DNA of 64,000 nucleotides from NCBI RefSeq assembly GCF_014982855.1, contig NZ_JADCKF010000001.1, forward strand, positions 1-64,000, written 5' to 3'. The notes beneath the pieces were generated by a model. The model was not told the origin of the DNA. It was given only the letters and a program-made list of their open reading frames with translations, and did not search any database. A program made the translations under genes and the position numbers. Source of the stretch: Pseudoflavonifractor gallinarum. GTDB taxonomy: Bacteria; Bacillota; Clostridia; Oscillospirales; Oscillospiraceae. This document shows positions 17,901-25,418 of the stretch, one piece after another (position 1 is the first letter of the stretch; the number at the start of each line of letters is the position of its first letter).

Positions 17901-18488
17901 GAAGAACTCCACCCGGACCGGCCGCTCCTGGGCCGGGGAGAAGAAGTCCAGAATACCGCCCCGCAGGGCAAACTGGCCCACGCCCTCCACCTGCTGTCCC
18001 CGGGTATAGCCCGCGGCGGAGAGGGCCTCGGCCAGCTCGTTGAGGTCATAGCTCTCCCCCAGGCGGATGGTGCGGCTGGCCCGTCTCAGGGCCTCCGGGG
18101 GCAGGGTGCGCTGGAGGAGGGCCTCCACCGTTACCACGGTGAGGGGACTCTTCCCCTCCAGCAGAGCGTGGAAGGCGGCCAGGCGCCGGTGCTCATATTG
18201 CCGAGAGACCACCGCGGCGTGGTGGAAGGTAAACTCCCGGGCCGCTACCAGGCGCACCTCCTCCCCGGTCAGGGCCCTCAGATCCCGGCTGAGGCGCTCC
18301 CCCTCGGTCTCGTCGGCGCAGAGCAGTACCACGCTCCGGCCGGTCTCCCGCCGGACGGCGGCGGCAATATAGGCCCGCAGCACTGGGGAGAGGCCGGAGA
18401 AGGCCGCGGGGCAGCCCCCCTCCTCGATGGCCGCCAGGAGCTTGCGCACCTCCGGCAGCTCCCGCAGGACCTGGGTCAGCAGCTGCAT
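14976..18488 (-). CDS. mfd: transcription-repair coupling factor Mfd
   Basis: The 1170-residue protein is a full-length Mfd. It has UvrB-like N-terminal domains, the RNA polymerase interaction domain (DLVVHEHHGVGRYQ), a RecG-like translocase with the Walker A-equivalent GDVGYGKTEVAFRA and the Walker B-type VIDEEQRFG, and a C-terminal TRCF domain. It removes RNA polymerase stalled at lesions and recruits UvrA. As in Bacillus, it follows pth on the same strand, although here other genes have been inserted between them. It has its own promoter. Confidence 0.97.
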   Translation of the reverse strand: MQLLTQVLRELPEVRKLLAAIEEGGCPAAFSGLSPVLRAYIAAAVRRETGRSVVLLCADETEGERLSRDLRALTGEEVRLVAAREFTFHHAAVVSRQYEHRRLAAFHALLEGKSPLTVVTVEALLQRTLPPEALRRASRTIRLGESYDLNELAEALSAAGYTRGQQVEGVGQFALRGGILDFFSPAQERPVRVEFFGDEADSMGYFDVNTQRRTENCEEACFLPAAEVLPQLSPGGAEGLKERLTGLLSQVRRRKGDQAALLQNLEEDLERLTQETSFPALDRYLALVYPEMATAADYLPEDAVVLFSESPRVVERGKNYLWQMGEDTNALLENGTLAGECARFTRTLEELYARLSDWPVAYLDSFATGQYPMKPRTLLNLLAKQLPSYGTSLETAVSDLSHYLDEGYRAVVLVSSQQRADNLQALLREQGLRPAVDYALHALPESGKATIAVGGLSAGLEFPEARFAILTEGSAAPVKKARAKAVTNRAKLSSYADLSPGDLVVHEHHGVGRYQEMVKMQVDGVEKDYIKIAYAGADVLYVPATQLDLVSKYIGGGEDAQEKKKLSKLGGTDWEKAKTRAKKAVKDLAKGLIQLYAERQRQPGYAFSPDSEWMREFEEQFEYAETDDQLRCIEEIKRDMETARPMDRLLCGDVGYGKTEVAFRAIMKCVLDGKQAAILVPTTVLARQHFLSAKQRFARYPVDIDVVSRFRTSAQMKETLRRVEQGGVDLLIGTHRLFQKDVKFKDLGLLVIDEEQRFGVAHKERLKEISKQVDVLTLSATPIPRTLNMALSGIRDMSTLEQPPMDRQPVQTYVLEHDWGVLADAMRRELERGGQIYYLHNRVETITRTAARIKEMLGGEVSVGVAHGKMSQEELNDVMKRMSDGEVDILVCTTIIETGIDIANANTLIIEDADHMGLAQLHQIRGRVGRSSRRAYAYLTFRKGKVLSEVASKRLGAIREFAEFGSGFKIAMRDLEIRGAGNVLGPEQSGFMLSVGYDLYLKLLEEAVLEERGEPVPRNTECSADLTVAASIPDRYVPSPEQRMDLYRRIAAIRSEEDADDLTDELIDRYGDPPRTVNNLIAVALMRADAARNGILEINQKGTNLHFYLSDFRLERISTLCAERKYQGRLVVVPGERPCIALRLKKGEDALKWSRKLVEDYSATAPAVAE

Positions 18489-18576
18489 GCTGTGCCCTCC
18501 TTTCTAGAAAAATATGGAAGTTATAGACGTGCCGAAAGCCCCCGTTCCCATCCGGGAGGGGGGTATACGTGTGGAC

Positions 18577-18606
18577 AGTATAGTCCCTGTTCGGGGTGGC
18601 CGTCAA
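18577..18606 (-). promoter_or_regulatory. promoter of mfd
   Basis: Minus-strand TTGACG (18601-18606), 18-nt spacer and TATACT (18577-18582), located between the dlt-like unit's terminator and mfd. Confidence 0.75.
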
Positions 18607-18630
18607 GGGAAATCAGGCGGTTTCCGGCAC

Positions 18631-18676
18631 AAAAACGCCCCCTTCTCAAAAACTCAGACGGTTTTGAGAAGGGGGC
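18631..18676 (-). terminator. intrinsic terminator of the vanW-dltA-dltC unit
   Basis: A long hairpin pairs GCCCCCTTCTCAAAA with TTTTTGAGAAGGGGGC and is followed by GTTTTTG on the minus strand. It separates the upstream unit from the mfd promoter. Confidence 0.88.
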
Positions 18677-18692
18677 AGACCTTTTTTCTATG

Positions 18693-18926
18693 TCACATTT
18701 CGGCCGCCCGGGCCGCCTGCAGGATGGACTCCGCCGTGCGGAAGGTCTCTCTGGGAAGCTGGGTGGGGATCAGCTCGATACCCCGGTCCTCCAGACCCTC
18801 CAGCAGGGTGATGAGGGCCAGGGAGTCCAGAAGTCCCCGCTCCAGCAGGTCCACCCCCGGCTCCCCCGCCTCCGGACTTCCACAGGCCTCCACCAGCAGG
18901 TCCCGGATCTCATCCAGGCTTACCAT
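18693..18926 (-). CDS. dltC: D-alanyl carrier protein-like acyl carrier (DltC-like)
   Basis: This 77-residue carrier protein has the phosphopantetheine attachment motif GLLDSLALITLL with the modified serine at S35. Length and sequence (GIELIPTQLPRETFRTAESILQA) are closer to DltC than to fatty acid ACP. It should be loaded by the adjacent DltA-like enzyme, whose gene it overlaps by 17 bp. In lipoteichoic acid alanylation DltC hands D-alanine to DltB, but no dltB or dltD is nearby. The final acceptor here is therefore unknown. Confidence 0.82.
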   Translation of the reverse strand: MVSLDEIRDLLVEACGSPEAGEPGVDLLERGLLDSLALITLLEGLEDRGIELIPTQLPRETFRTAESILQAARAAEM

Positions 18927-20382
18927 CTCGCACCCACTCCTTTAAGGTATTCCGGTCGCATTTTCCGTTGGGGGTAAGGGGCATATGTTCCACCCACGCA
19001 TACTGCCCCGGGCACATCCAGGGTGGGAGGCGCTGTTCCAGTTCCTCCTTCACCCCGCTCCAGTCAGGTAATTGGGGGCTCTCCACAAAGGCGACCAGGC
19101 CCTGTACGCCCCCGTCCCGGCCCAGCCGGGGGAGCACCGCCGCCCGCTCGATGCCGCTCAGGGTCTCCAGCGCCGCCTCGATCTCCCCCGGTTCCACCAG
19201 GTAGCCCCGGTATTTGATCTGTTCATCCATCCGTCCCCGGTACCAGAGCTTTCCGTCGCGAATTATCCCCAGGTCTCCCGTGCCGTAGGCCCGCCCGGTG
19301 AGGGTATCCCGGAACCCGCCCGGTATCCCATTCAGATAACCCGGCGAGAGCTGCGCGCCCCGCAGCACGATCTCCCCCACCGTCCCCTCCGGACAGGGCG
19401 CTCCCCCTATCTCTATGGAGATATCCGCGCCGCACCGCGCCATCTCTCCGATGGGAAGCTCACTCCCGCAGTCCTCGGGATGGATGCGGGCAGCAGAGAC
19501 TGCGCAGGTTCCCTCCGTAGGGCCGTAAGCGTTGTAGAGGAGCAGTTTTGGGAAGCGCCGGAACAGTTTTTCCGCTGTCCGTGACCGAAGGACTTCCCCA
19601 CAGGAGAGCACCCCGCCCAAAGTTCCCATCTGTCCGCAGCAGAAGGACGCATCCGTGAGGCAGAGCCGCAGAAAGGTGGGCGTGGCCACCAGCAGTCCCG
19701 CTCCGCTTTTCCACATCCGGGCAAACATTGTGGAAAAGTCGCTCTGCTCCTCTCCGGTCAGGGCGGTGTGGGTCCCCCCTGTCATCACCGCCAGATAGAG
19801 GTCGGCCACCGACAGGTCAAAGGCATAGCCCGCCTGATTGAGCACTCCCCGCCCGGCACAAGCGGCGATCCCCGGCAGGGAGAGGGCCCAGGTCAAAAAA
19901 TGGTCTAAACTTCCCCGGGAAATGGGGACTCCCTTGGGTACTCCCGTACTCCCCGAGGTGAAGATAATATAGGCAATCTCCGCCGGACCGGCCATACATT
20001 CGCACCATGTCCCAGGGTCGGGGAGGGCCTCCAGCGCCCCCCGGTCCCAGGTCTCCAGTCCGGGCAATTCCATCGGTTCCACCGCCAGCAGCAGTGTGGC
20101 ACCGGCCAGCTCCGCCGCCCGGCGCACCCGCTCGTGGGGCCAGCTCCGGTCCGCCGGGAGATAGGGCCGCCCGGCCAGCAGGCAGGCGAGAAAGCACGCG
20201 GGCATCCACGGCTCCTTGTGCCCGTATACCACCACCGGTCCCCGGCCACGGGCCAGCATAGCCGCGGTTGCCCGCACCTTTGCCCCCAGAACCGCCCAGC
20301 TCATCGCCTCCCCGCCGCCGCAGAAGGCGGGACGCTCCCCCAGTCCGCCGCAGTTCTCCCGCAGCCGCTCCAGCAGTCTCAT
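18910..20382 (-). CDS. dltA: D-alanine--D-alanyl carrier protein ligase-like adenylating enzyme (DltA-like)
   Basis: The 490-residue ANL-superfamily enzyme activates an amino acid as the adenylate and loads it on the carrier protein. Visible motifs are IIFTSGSTGVPKGV (P-loop), NAYGPTEGTC, YGTGDLGII, YRGRMDEQIKYRGYLVEPGEIE, and the catalytic lysine in PNGKCDR. The segment LSCGEVL has the cysteine that lines the D-alanine pocket in characterised DltA proteins, which favours D-Ala as substrate. It overlaps both neighbours, so vanW-dltA-dltC looks like one translationally coupled operon. The fourth-gene partners dltB and dltD are absent. Confidence 0.85.
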   Translation of the reverse strand: MRLLERLRENCGGLGERPAFCGGGEAMSWAVLGAKVRATAAMLARGRGPVVVYGHKEPWMPACFLACLLAGRPYLPADRSWPHERVRRAAELAGATLLLAVEPMELPGLETWDRGALEALPDPGTWCECMAGPAEIAYIIFTSGSTGVPKGVPISRGSLDHFLTWALSLPGIAACAGRGVLNQAGYAFDLSVADLYLAVMTGGTHTALTGEEQSDFSTMFARMWKSGAGLLVATPTFLRLCLTDASFCCGQMGTLGGVLSCGEVLRSRTAEKLFRRFPKLLLYNAYGPTEGTCAVSAARIHPEDCGSELPIGEMARCGADISIEIGGAPCPEGTVGEIVLRGAQLSPGYLNGIPGGFRDTLTGRAYGTGDLGIIRDGKLWYRGRMDEQIKYRGYLVEPGEIEAALETLSGIERAAVLPRLGRDGGVQGLVAFVESPQLPDWSGVKEELEQRLPPWMCPGQYAWVEHMPLTPNGKCDRNTLKEWVRDGKPG

Positions 20383-21203
20383 ACCTTCTCCTCCTGGGGG
20401 ATGAGGGCGGGATCATACATCACCCGGGAGTGGTTGTCCAGCACCAGCTCCCGGCCCACCACTTCACCGGTGGCGCGGTCCAGTACCTCCCGGTAGACCT
20501 GGCTCACCCGGAACCAGTCCTCCCCCTCCCGGACATAACCCGCGCCCTCCTCCCGCAGGCGGTAGCGCCGCAGGAAGGGATGCCCGGCCCGCAGTTCGCC
20601 GCACAGGTCGTCCCCCTCCAGCCACACCCGCAGCTGTACGGTCTGGTCCGTGTCATTCCGGAAGCGGTAATCCACATGGGGATAGAAAATGGACGTGCCC
20701 GTGCCGAAGGGTACCCGCCGCTGGGCGTCCGGGAAGAGGGCGTCCGAGTGGTGGTGGAGCTCCCGCACGGTGAGGGGGCTGTTGAGCACCAGATAGTGGA
20801 TCAGGTTGGCCAGCTGGCACAGTCCCCCGCCCACACCGGTGTAGAACCGCCCCCCGCCGATGGTCAGGCCCTCCCGGTATCCCCGCCGGGCGGTGGGCGG
20901 CCCCACCAGTGCCCAGAAGGAAAAGACCTGCCCCGGCTCCACACAGATGCCGTCCACACAGGGGGCCGCCAGGGCCAGATTCTGCCGCTTGTTCTCCTGA
21001 AGGGCCATATCCACCCCGTGCAGCGGGCGCAGGATGGGAGAGCGGTGTCCCTTCACCACCACCGGAAGCGATTCCACCTGTCTGGTCCGGGCAAAGGCGG
21101 TGCGCTCCCGCCAGTCCCACAGCCTCCGCCGCAGCGCTTCCTTTTTCAGTGAGATCCGGTAGCAGACCGGCCCCCACTGGCAAAACAATTTCCTCTGTCC
21201 CAT
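20379..21203 (-). CDS. VanW family protein
   Basis: The 274-residue protein matches VanW along its length, including RKLFCQWGPVCYRIS at the start, the VDMALQENKRQNLALAAP segment, and the highly conserved PGQVFSFWALVG...GGGLCQLANLIHYLVLNSPL region. VanW occurs as an accessory gene in some vancomycin-resistance operons, but its biochemical role is unknown. No vanHAX or vanRS genes are present, so a resistance operon is not indicated. The start at 21203 is chosen because it aligns with VanW and has a GAGAGGG site nine bases upstream; the frame extends 33 codons further. It overlaps dltA by 4 bp. Confidence 0.88.
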   Translation of the reverse strand: MGQRKLFCQWGPVCYRISLKKEALRRRLWDWRERTAFARTRQVESLPVVVKGHRSPILRPLHGVDMALQENKRQNLALAAPCVDGICVEPGQVFSFWALVGPPTARRGYREGLTIGGGRFYTGVGGGLCQLANLIHYLVLNSPLTVRELHHHSDALFPDAQRRVPFGTGTSIFYPHVDYRFRNDTDQTVQLRVWLEGDDLCGELRAGHPFLRRYRLREEGAGYVREGEDWFRVSQVYREVLDRATGEVVGRELVLDNHSRVMYDPALIPQEEKV

Positions 21204-21309
21204 GCCTTCCATCCCTCTCCCGGGCCGTTCCAGGTCCGTCTCTCTGGATTGTATCCCATACGTGCCAAAAAGTCCCCACAGTTTGGTAACAAAATTGCCC
21301 ATGCGTACA

Positions 21310-21339
21310 GCGCCGCGGGAGTGCTCTCTCCCGCGGCGC
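21310..21339 (-). terminator. strong hairpin upstream of vanW
   Basis: GCGCCGCGGGAG (21310-21321) pairs with CTCCCGCGGCGC (21328-21339). On the minus strand it lies after the TPR-like gene. It has no T run, so it may be an incomplete terminator or a stabilising structure. Confidence 0.45.
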
Positions 21340-21376
21340 CCATTTGCTCCGATATGGATTGGAAGAACAGTCTGCC

Positions 21377-22159
21377 TCAGCGTCCCAGCTCCAGCAACTC
21401 CTCCGCCCGGCTGCGTATCGCCAGACGGTTTCCATACTGGGCCACGAAGCGCAGATGCTCCGCCGCCTCTTCCGGCCGGCCCAGCGCCCGGAAGAGCTGC
21501 CCCAATTCATAGTGCCAGGCCACCCGCAGACGCAGGGAAGACGCCTTCTCCAGGCAGGCCTTCATGGCCCCCTCCAGTCCCTCGGTCTGTCCCTGCCGCA
21601 GGGCGAGGCAGAGCTCCTGTTCCCTCAGGGCCTTCTCAAGGGTCTTGCGCCCCAGCCATTTCCGGCGGGCCGCCCGGCGGCCCTGCTCCAGCCACTGTCC
21701 CGCCGTCCCGGGGTCGGACAGATCACTGCGGCAGGCCACATAGAGCAGGAAGCTGTCCGGCTGCCGCCAGAGCTTCCGCCGCCCCTCCACCTGTTCCAGG
21801 GTCGACAGGGCCTCCACCTCCCGCCCCAGCAGAAGCAGGCAAAACCCCTCATAGACCCGATAGCGGGTACTGCCTGGGTTCTGCCGCAGGACGGAGCGGC
21901 ACCACGCCAACAGCGGTGCCGGATCACAGGTCTGATCCAGCCGGGCCATCTGGTGGCGCAGTTCTTTTATCGTTAGAATGGAGATCACATCCATATAGCC
22001 TATGACCCATACCCAAAACAGCAGCAGCGGGAGCTGCCACCCATCGTACAGCATTTCCGCCGCTGCCAGGCCCAGCAGCCCCAGGCCCATCCAGATCCAG
22101 GCGCCCACCCGGGCCCGTTCCAATATCCAGCGTCTGATAAAAGCCGCCTCCCATTCCAT
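21377..22159 (-). CDS. membrane-anchored protein with TPR-like repeats, function unknown
   Basis: The 260-residue protein has two adjacent hydrophobic segments near the N-terminus (about residues 18-55), then a long helical region with TPR-like periodicity, for example YELGQLFRALGRPEEAAEHLRFVAQYGN near the C-terminus. I do not recognise a family. The start at 22159 follows GAGAGAAC; a GTG four codons upstream is an alternative. It lies 78 bp after pth on the same strand, within the gap that separates pth from mfd. Confidence 0.65.
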   Translation of the reverse strand: MEWEAAFIRRWILERARVGAWIWMGLGLLGLAAAEMLYDGWQLPLLLFWVWVIGYMDVISILTIKELRHQMARLDQTCDPAPLLAWCRSVLRQNPGSTRYRVYEGFCLLLLGREVEALSTLEQVEGRRKLWRQPDSFLLYVACRSDLSDPGTAGQWLEQGRRAARRKWLGRKTLEKALREQELCLALRQGQTEGLEGAMKACLEKASSLRLRVAWHYELGQLFRALGRPEEAAEHLRFVAQYGNRLAIRSRAEELLELGR

Positions 22160-22237
22160 GTGTTCTCTCACACAGAATAGCAGACGGCTTTTGAGAAGAA
22201 TGAACGATTTTCTTACAAAATACGAAAGATGGCAGAC

Positions 22238-22831
22238 TTACCCGTTGAAGCGGCTCATGGTCTTGTCCGGCCCCTCCCGGAGGAAGCACTCCACCGCGTC
22301 GGCCGCCCGTTTGACGGCCACGTCCATGGTCTTGCGGTCCTCCCCCTGGAATTTTCCCAGCACCCAGTCGGCCATGTCGTAGTCGGGATGGGGCTTCTCC
22401 CCCACGCCTACCTTGATCCGGGGGAACTGGTCGCTGCCCAGGTGCTGGATGATGTTTTTCAGGCCGTTATGTCCCCCGGCCGAACCGCCGCGGCGCACCC
22501 GCAGCTTTCCCACCGGCAGGGACACATCGTCCGAGATAACCAGCACATGGTCGGCGGGCACCTTGAAAAAACGGGCCGCCTCCCCCACCGCCTCACCGGA
22601 GAGGTTCATATAGGTCACCGGCTTCATCAGCAAAACCTTTTCTCCCCCGATCTCCAGGGTGTTGGTGAGAGCGCGGTACTTGAGCTTCTGGATGGGTACC
22701 CGTCCCCGCTCCGCCAGCTCATCGGCTACCTCAAAGCCCACATTGTGCCGGGTGTTGTCGTACTTTTCACCGATGTTGCCAAGGCCCACTACCAGCCAGG
22801 ATACGCCGCCCGATGTCCTTCCGAAAAACAT
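22238..22831 (-). CDS. pth: peptidyl-tRNA hydrolase
   Basis: The 197-residue enzyme releases tRNA from peptidyl-tRNAs that drop off the ribosome. The catalytic histidine is in NTRHNVGFE, the substrate-binding asparagine in MKPVTYMNLSG, and the acidic residue in SDDVSLPVGKLRVR; the GGHNGLKNI segment is also conserved. The ATG at 22831 has a GAGGTGG ribosome binding site five bases upstream and is preferred over a GTG three codons earlier. It follows prs as in Bacillus (prs...spoVC/pth-mfd). Confidence 0.95.
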   Translation of the reverse strand: MFFGRTSGGVSWLVVGLGNIGEKYDNTRHNVGFEVADELAERGRVPIQKLKYRALTNTLEIGGEKVLLMKPVTYMNLSGEAVGEAARFFKVPADHVLVISDDVSLPVGKLRVRRGGSAGGHNGLKNIIQHLGSDQFPRIKVGVGEKPHPDYDMADWVLGKFQGEDRKTMDVAVKRAADAVECFLREGPDKTMSRFNG

Positions 22832-22863
22832 GGATACCACCTCACAGGATTACAGCATTGCAG

Positions 22864-22910
22864 AAAAGGGGGCGTCCCCGCCGGGCAAATGACCCGGCAG
22901 GGGCGCCCCG
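22864..22910 (-). terminator. intrinsic terminator after prs
   Basis: On the minus strand a GC-rich hairpin (GGGGCG...GCCGGG, loop TCATTTG, CCCGGC...CGCCCC) is followed by CTTTTC. It may give partial read-through into pth. Confidence 0.7.
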
Positions 22911-22937
22911 CACCCGCCCGCAGGCGGGAGAGGATGC

Positions 22938-23906
22938 TTACAGGAACAGCTTGGAGACCGAGATCTCCTCGTAGATGCGCTCAATGGCCTCGGCGAACAT
23001 GGGGGCCACGGACAGATACTTGATCTTGTCGCAGGTCTCCGCCTTGGCGGGGATGGTGTTGAGGAAGAGGACCTCGTCCAGGGCGCTGTTGCGGATGCGC
23101 TCCACCGCAGGACCGGAGAGGACGCCGTGGGAGGCGCAGGCGGTGACCGACTTGGCTCCGCCGATCTCCACCAGAGCCTGGGCGGCGTGGCAGAGGGACC
23201 CGCCGGTGTCCACCATGTCGTCCAGCAGGATGACGCGCTTACCGCGCACATCGCCGATGATGTTCATGACCTCGGAGGAGTTGGCCTTCTGGCGGCGCTT
23301 ATCCACGATGGCCAGAGGCATATCCAGCTTCTGGGCAAAGGCGCGGGCGCGGGCCACGGATCCCACGTCGGGGGAGACCACCATCACCTCGTCGTGGCAG
23401 TCCTTGTACTTCTCCAGGAAGTGGTTGACGAACACGGGAGAGCCCATCAGATTGTCCACGGGGATGTCGAAGAAGCCCTGGATCTGATTGGCGTGCAGGT
23501 CCATGGTGAGGACCCGGTCGGCGCCGGCGCGGGTGATGAGGTTGGCCACCAGCTTGGCGGAGATGGGATCGCGGGGCTTGGTCTTGCGGTCCTGACGGGC
23601 ATAGCCGAAGTAGGGGATGACCGCGGTGATACGGCCGGCGGAGGCGCGCTTCATGGCGTCGATCATGATGAGCAGTTCCATCAGGTTGTCGTTGACGGGG
23701 CTGCAAGTGGACTGGATCACAAAGACGTCAGAGCCACGCACCGTCTCGTAGATGGACACATACTTCTCGCCGTCGGAGAAGGTGCCCACCTCGGCCTCAC
23801 CCAGGGAGGTGCCGATCTTCTTGCAGATGTCCAGGGCCAGCGCCTGGTTGGAGCTTCCGCAAAAGATCTTAATGTCCTTACCGTGTGCAATCATTTCTAC
23901 ATACAT
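22938..23906 (-). CDS. prs: ribose-phosphate pyrophosphokinase
   Basis: The 322-residue protein makes PRPP from ribose 5-phosphate and ATP, feeding purine, pyrimidine, His, Trp and NAD synthesis. Characteristic segments are FSDGEKYVSIYETVRGSDVF, the catalytic loop and Mg-binding region near DLHANQIQGFF, and the PRPP loop VILLDDMVDTGGSL. The length is that of class I enzymes. It follows the GlmU-like gene with an 84-bp gap, preserving the gcaD-prs order of Firmicutes. Confidence 0.97.
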   Translation of the reverse strand: MYVEMIAHGKDIKIFCGSSNQALALDICKKIGTSLGEAEVGTFSDGEKYVSIYETVRGSDVFVIQSTCSPVNDNLMELLIMIDAMKRASAGRITAVIPYFGYARQDRKTKPRDPISAKLVANLITRAGADRVLTMDLHANQIQGFFDIPVDNLMGSPVFVNHFLEKYKDCHDEVMVVSPDVGSVARARAFAQKLDMPLAIVDKRRQKANSSEVMNIIGDVRGKRVILLDDMVDTGGSLCHAAQALVEIGGAKSVTACASHGVLSGPAVERIRNSALDEVLFLNTIPAKAETCDKIKYLSVAPMFAEAIERIYEEISVSKLFL

Positions 23907-23990
23907 CCTCTCATATGTTTTGCGGCCAAACCCTGCCGCTCAAGTCACTTCTCTATCTGCATCTTATCCGGGTTCTGCCCGGGGGATGGC

Positions 23991-25190
23991 TTATTTTCTG
24001 CGGTTGCGCCGGCGGGCCGCCCACTGCTTCTTGACCACCTGGATGCTCCGGGCAATGGCCAGAGAATCCGCCGGCACATCGTCGGTGATGGTAGAGCCGG
24101 CAGCGGTATAGGCGCCGTCCCCGATCTTTACCGGGGCCACCAGATTGGTGTTGCAGCCGATGAAGGCATTGTCGCCGATGGTGGTGCGGAATTTGCTGGT
24201 GCCGTCATAGTTGACGGTGACCGTACCGCAGCCGAAGTTTACATGGCCGCCCACGTCGGAGTCGCCCACATAGGTCAGGTGCGAGATCTTGGTGCCGTCG
24301 CCGATGGTGGAGTTTTTCAGCTCCACAAAGTCGCCCACCTTGACCTCCCGGCCCACATGGCAGCCCGGACGGATATAGGCAAAGGGTCCCACCTTGGTCC
24401 CCTCCTCCACCGTGCTCTCATTGAGCTGGGAGGCATTGACCGTCACGCCCCGGCCGATCACGCAGTCCCGGATCATGGTGTTGGGGCCCAGTTCGCACTC
24501 CGGACCGATCACGGTCCGTCCCCGCAGGATGACCCCGGGCAGCACCACCGTTCCCCGGCCCAGTGTGACCTGAGGCCCGATATAGGCCTGGGCGGGATCC
24601 AGGAAGCGTACCCCCGCTTCCCGGGCACGGCTGACGCTGTCCTCCCGGGCTACGGTCTGGAGGTCCTCCAGATTTTTCTCCTCCAGGGGGAGGAAGCAGC
24701 TCTCATAGGGACGGCAGTGGACGGTCAGGACCTCCAGAATATCGCCGCCCTCGGCCAGCGCAGCCCGGCCGGCGGGAGTAAACTCAAACACACCGTGTCC
24801 CTCCGGGTGGATCCCCCGGCTGAGCATGGCATTTTTCTCCTGGGGCGGCAGCTCAGCCAGCCCATCCCGGACGCGGCTGACGGCATAGGCGGGCATAAAA
24901 ACAGGCCGGGTCACCGCCACCACCCGGTCATGTCCCTCCAGGAAGGTCAGCAGACGCTCTCTGGCCCCGTCGGTCCCGGTGGTGATGAACACCGTTCCCT
25001 CCGGGAAACAGGTCTCGGCCTGGGCCTGGTCGTCCTGATGGCATACCACCAGAAACTCCTCTGCTCCAGCGCGCTCCAGTGCCTGCTCCAGCCAAAGGGC
25101 CGCAGGGTCAAAGAGCAGCGGCTCCAGCAGCAGGGACGGCCGGTTCCCCTCCCGCGGCAGGAATACGATTGCACCCACCTTTTCCGTCAT
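23991..25190 (-). CDS. glmU: GlmU-like protein: intact acetyltransferase domain, degenerate uridylyltransferase domain
   Basis: The 399-residue protein has a C-terminal left-handed beta-helix acetyltransferase domain with the conserved HLTYVGDSDVGGHVNFGCG and NYDGTSKFRTTIGDNAFIG segments, including the catalytic-type histidine. This should acetylate glucosamine 1-phosphate for cell-wall precursor synthesis. The N-terminal half is about 60 residues shorter than in normal GlmU (about 455 residues). It lacks the nucleotidyltransferase signature LAAGxGTRM; the aligned region reads VGAIVFLPREGNRPS. UDP-GlcNAc formation by this protein is therefore doubtful. Its position before prs matches gcaD. 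Confidence 0.85.
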   Translation of the reverse strand: MTEKVGAIVFLPREGNRPSLLLEPLLFDPAALWLEQALERAGAEEFLVVCHQDDQAQAETCFPEGTVFITTGTDGARERLLTFLEGHDRVVAVTRPVFMPAYAVSRVRDGLAELPPQEKNAMLSRGIHPEGHGVFEFTPAGRAALAEGGDILEVLTVHCRPYESCFLPLEEKNLEDLQTVAREDSVSRAREAGVRFLDPAQAYIGPQVTLGRGTVVLPGVILRGRTVIGPECELGPNTMIRDCVIGRGVTVNASQLNESTVEEGTKVGPFAYIRPGCHVGREVKVGDFVELKNSTIGDGTKISHLTYVGDSDVGGHVNFGCGTVTVNYDGTSKFRTTIGDNAFIGCNTNLVAPVKIGDGAYTAAGSTITDDVPADSLAIARSIQVVKKQWAARRRNRRK

Positions 25191-25218
25191 ACGCGGTCAC
25201 ACTCCTTCTCTTTTTTCG

Positions 25219-25247
25219 ATTATATCAAAGCGGCCGTGGAAATGCAC
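25219..25247 (-). promoter_or_regulatory. promoter of the glmU-prs unit
   Basis: Minus-strand GTGCAT (25242-25247), 17-nt spacer and a perfect TATAAT (25219-25224) preceded by TGA (extended -10 type). Confidence 0.7.
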
Positions 25248-25372
25248 CCATATTTTTGGGAAAATCCGTCTCCCGATGCCATATCAGACAAATGCACAAT
25301 TCCAAATGGGTTTTCCCCCGGCTTCTCAACAACTTTACCGCCTCTTTACACAGCAGGTTGCCTGGAAAGCGT

Positions 25373-25403
25373 AAAAAAAGGAGGACCCCCGGGGATCCTC
25401 CTT
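25373..25403 (-). terminator. intrinsic terminator of the HD-domain gene
   Basis: On the minus strand AAGGAGGATCCCC and GGGGTCCTCCTT form a hairpin followed by seven T residues. Confidence 0.85.
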
Positions 25404-25418
25404 CCGGTTCTGCCCCGG

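Noticed and set aside
12978-18977. A 1999-codon open frame on the plus strand opposite the response regulator, foldase, mfd and dltC-like genes
   Set aside because: It is antisense to several confidently identified genes. Long antisense frames are expected where GC-rich third codon positions suppress stop codons. The product is low-complexity, with no ribosome binding site or family match.
20379-21203. A vancomycin-resistance operon, suggested by vanW
   Set aside because: No vanH, D-Ala-D-Lac/Ser ligase, vanX or vanRS genes are present. VanW-domain proteins are common in this family outside resistance operons.
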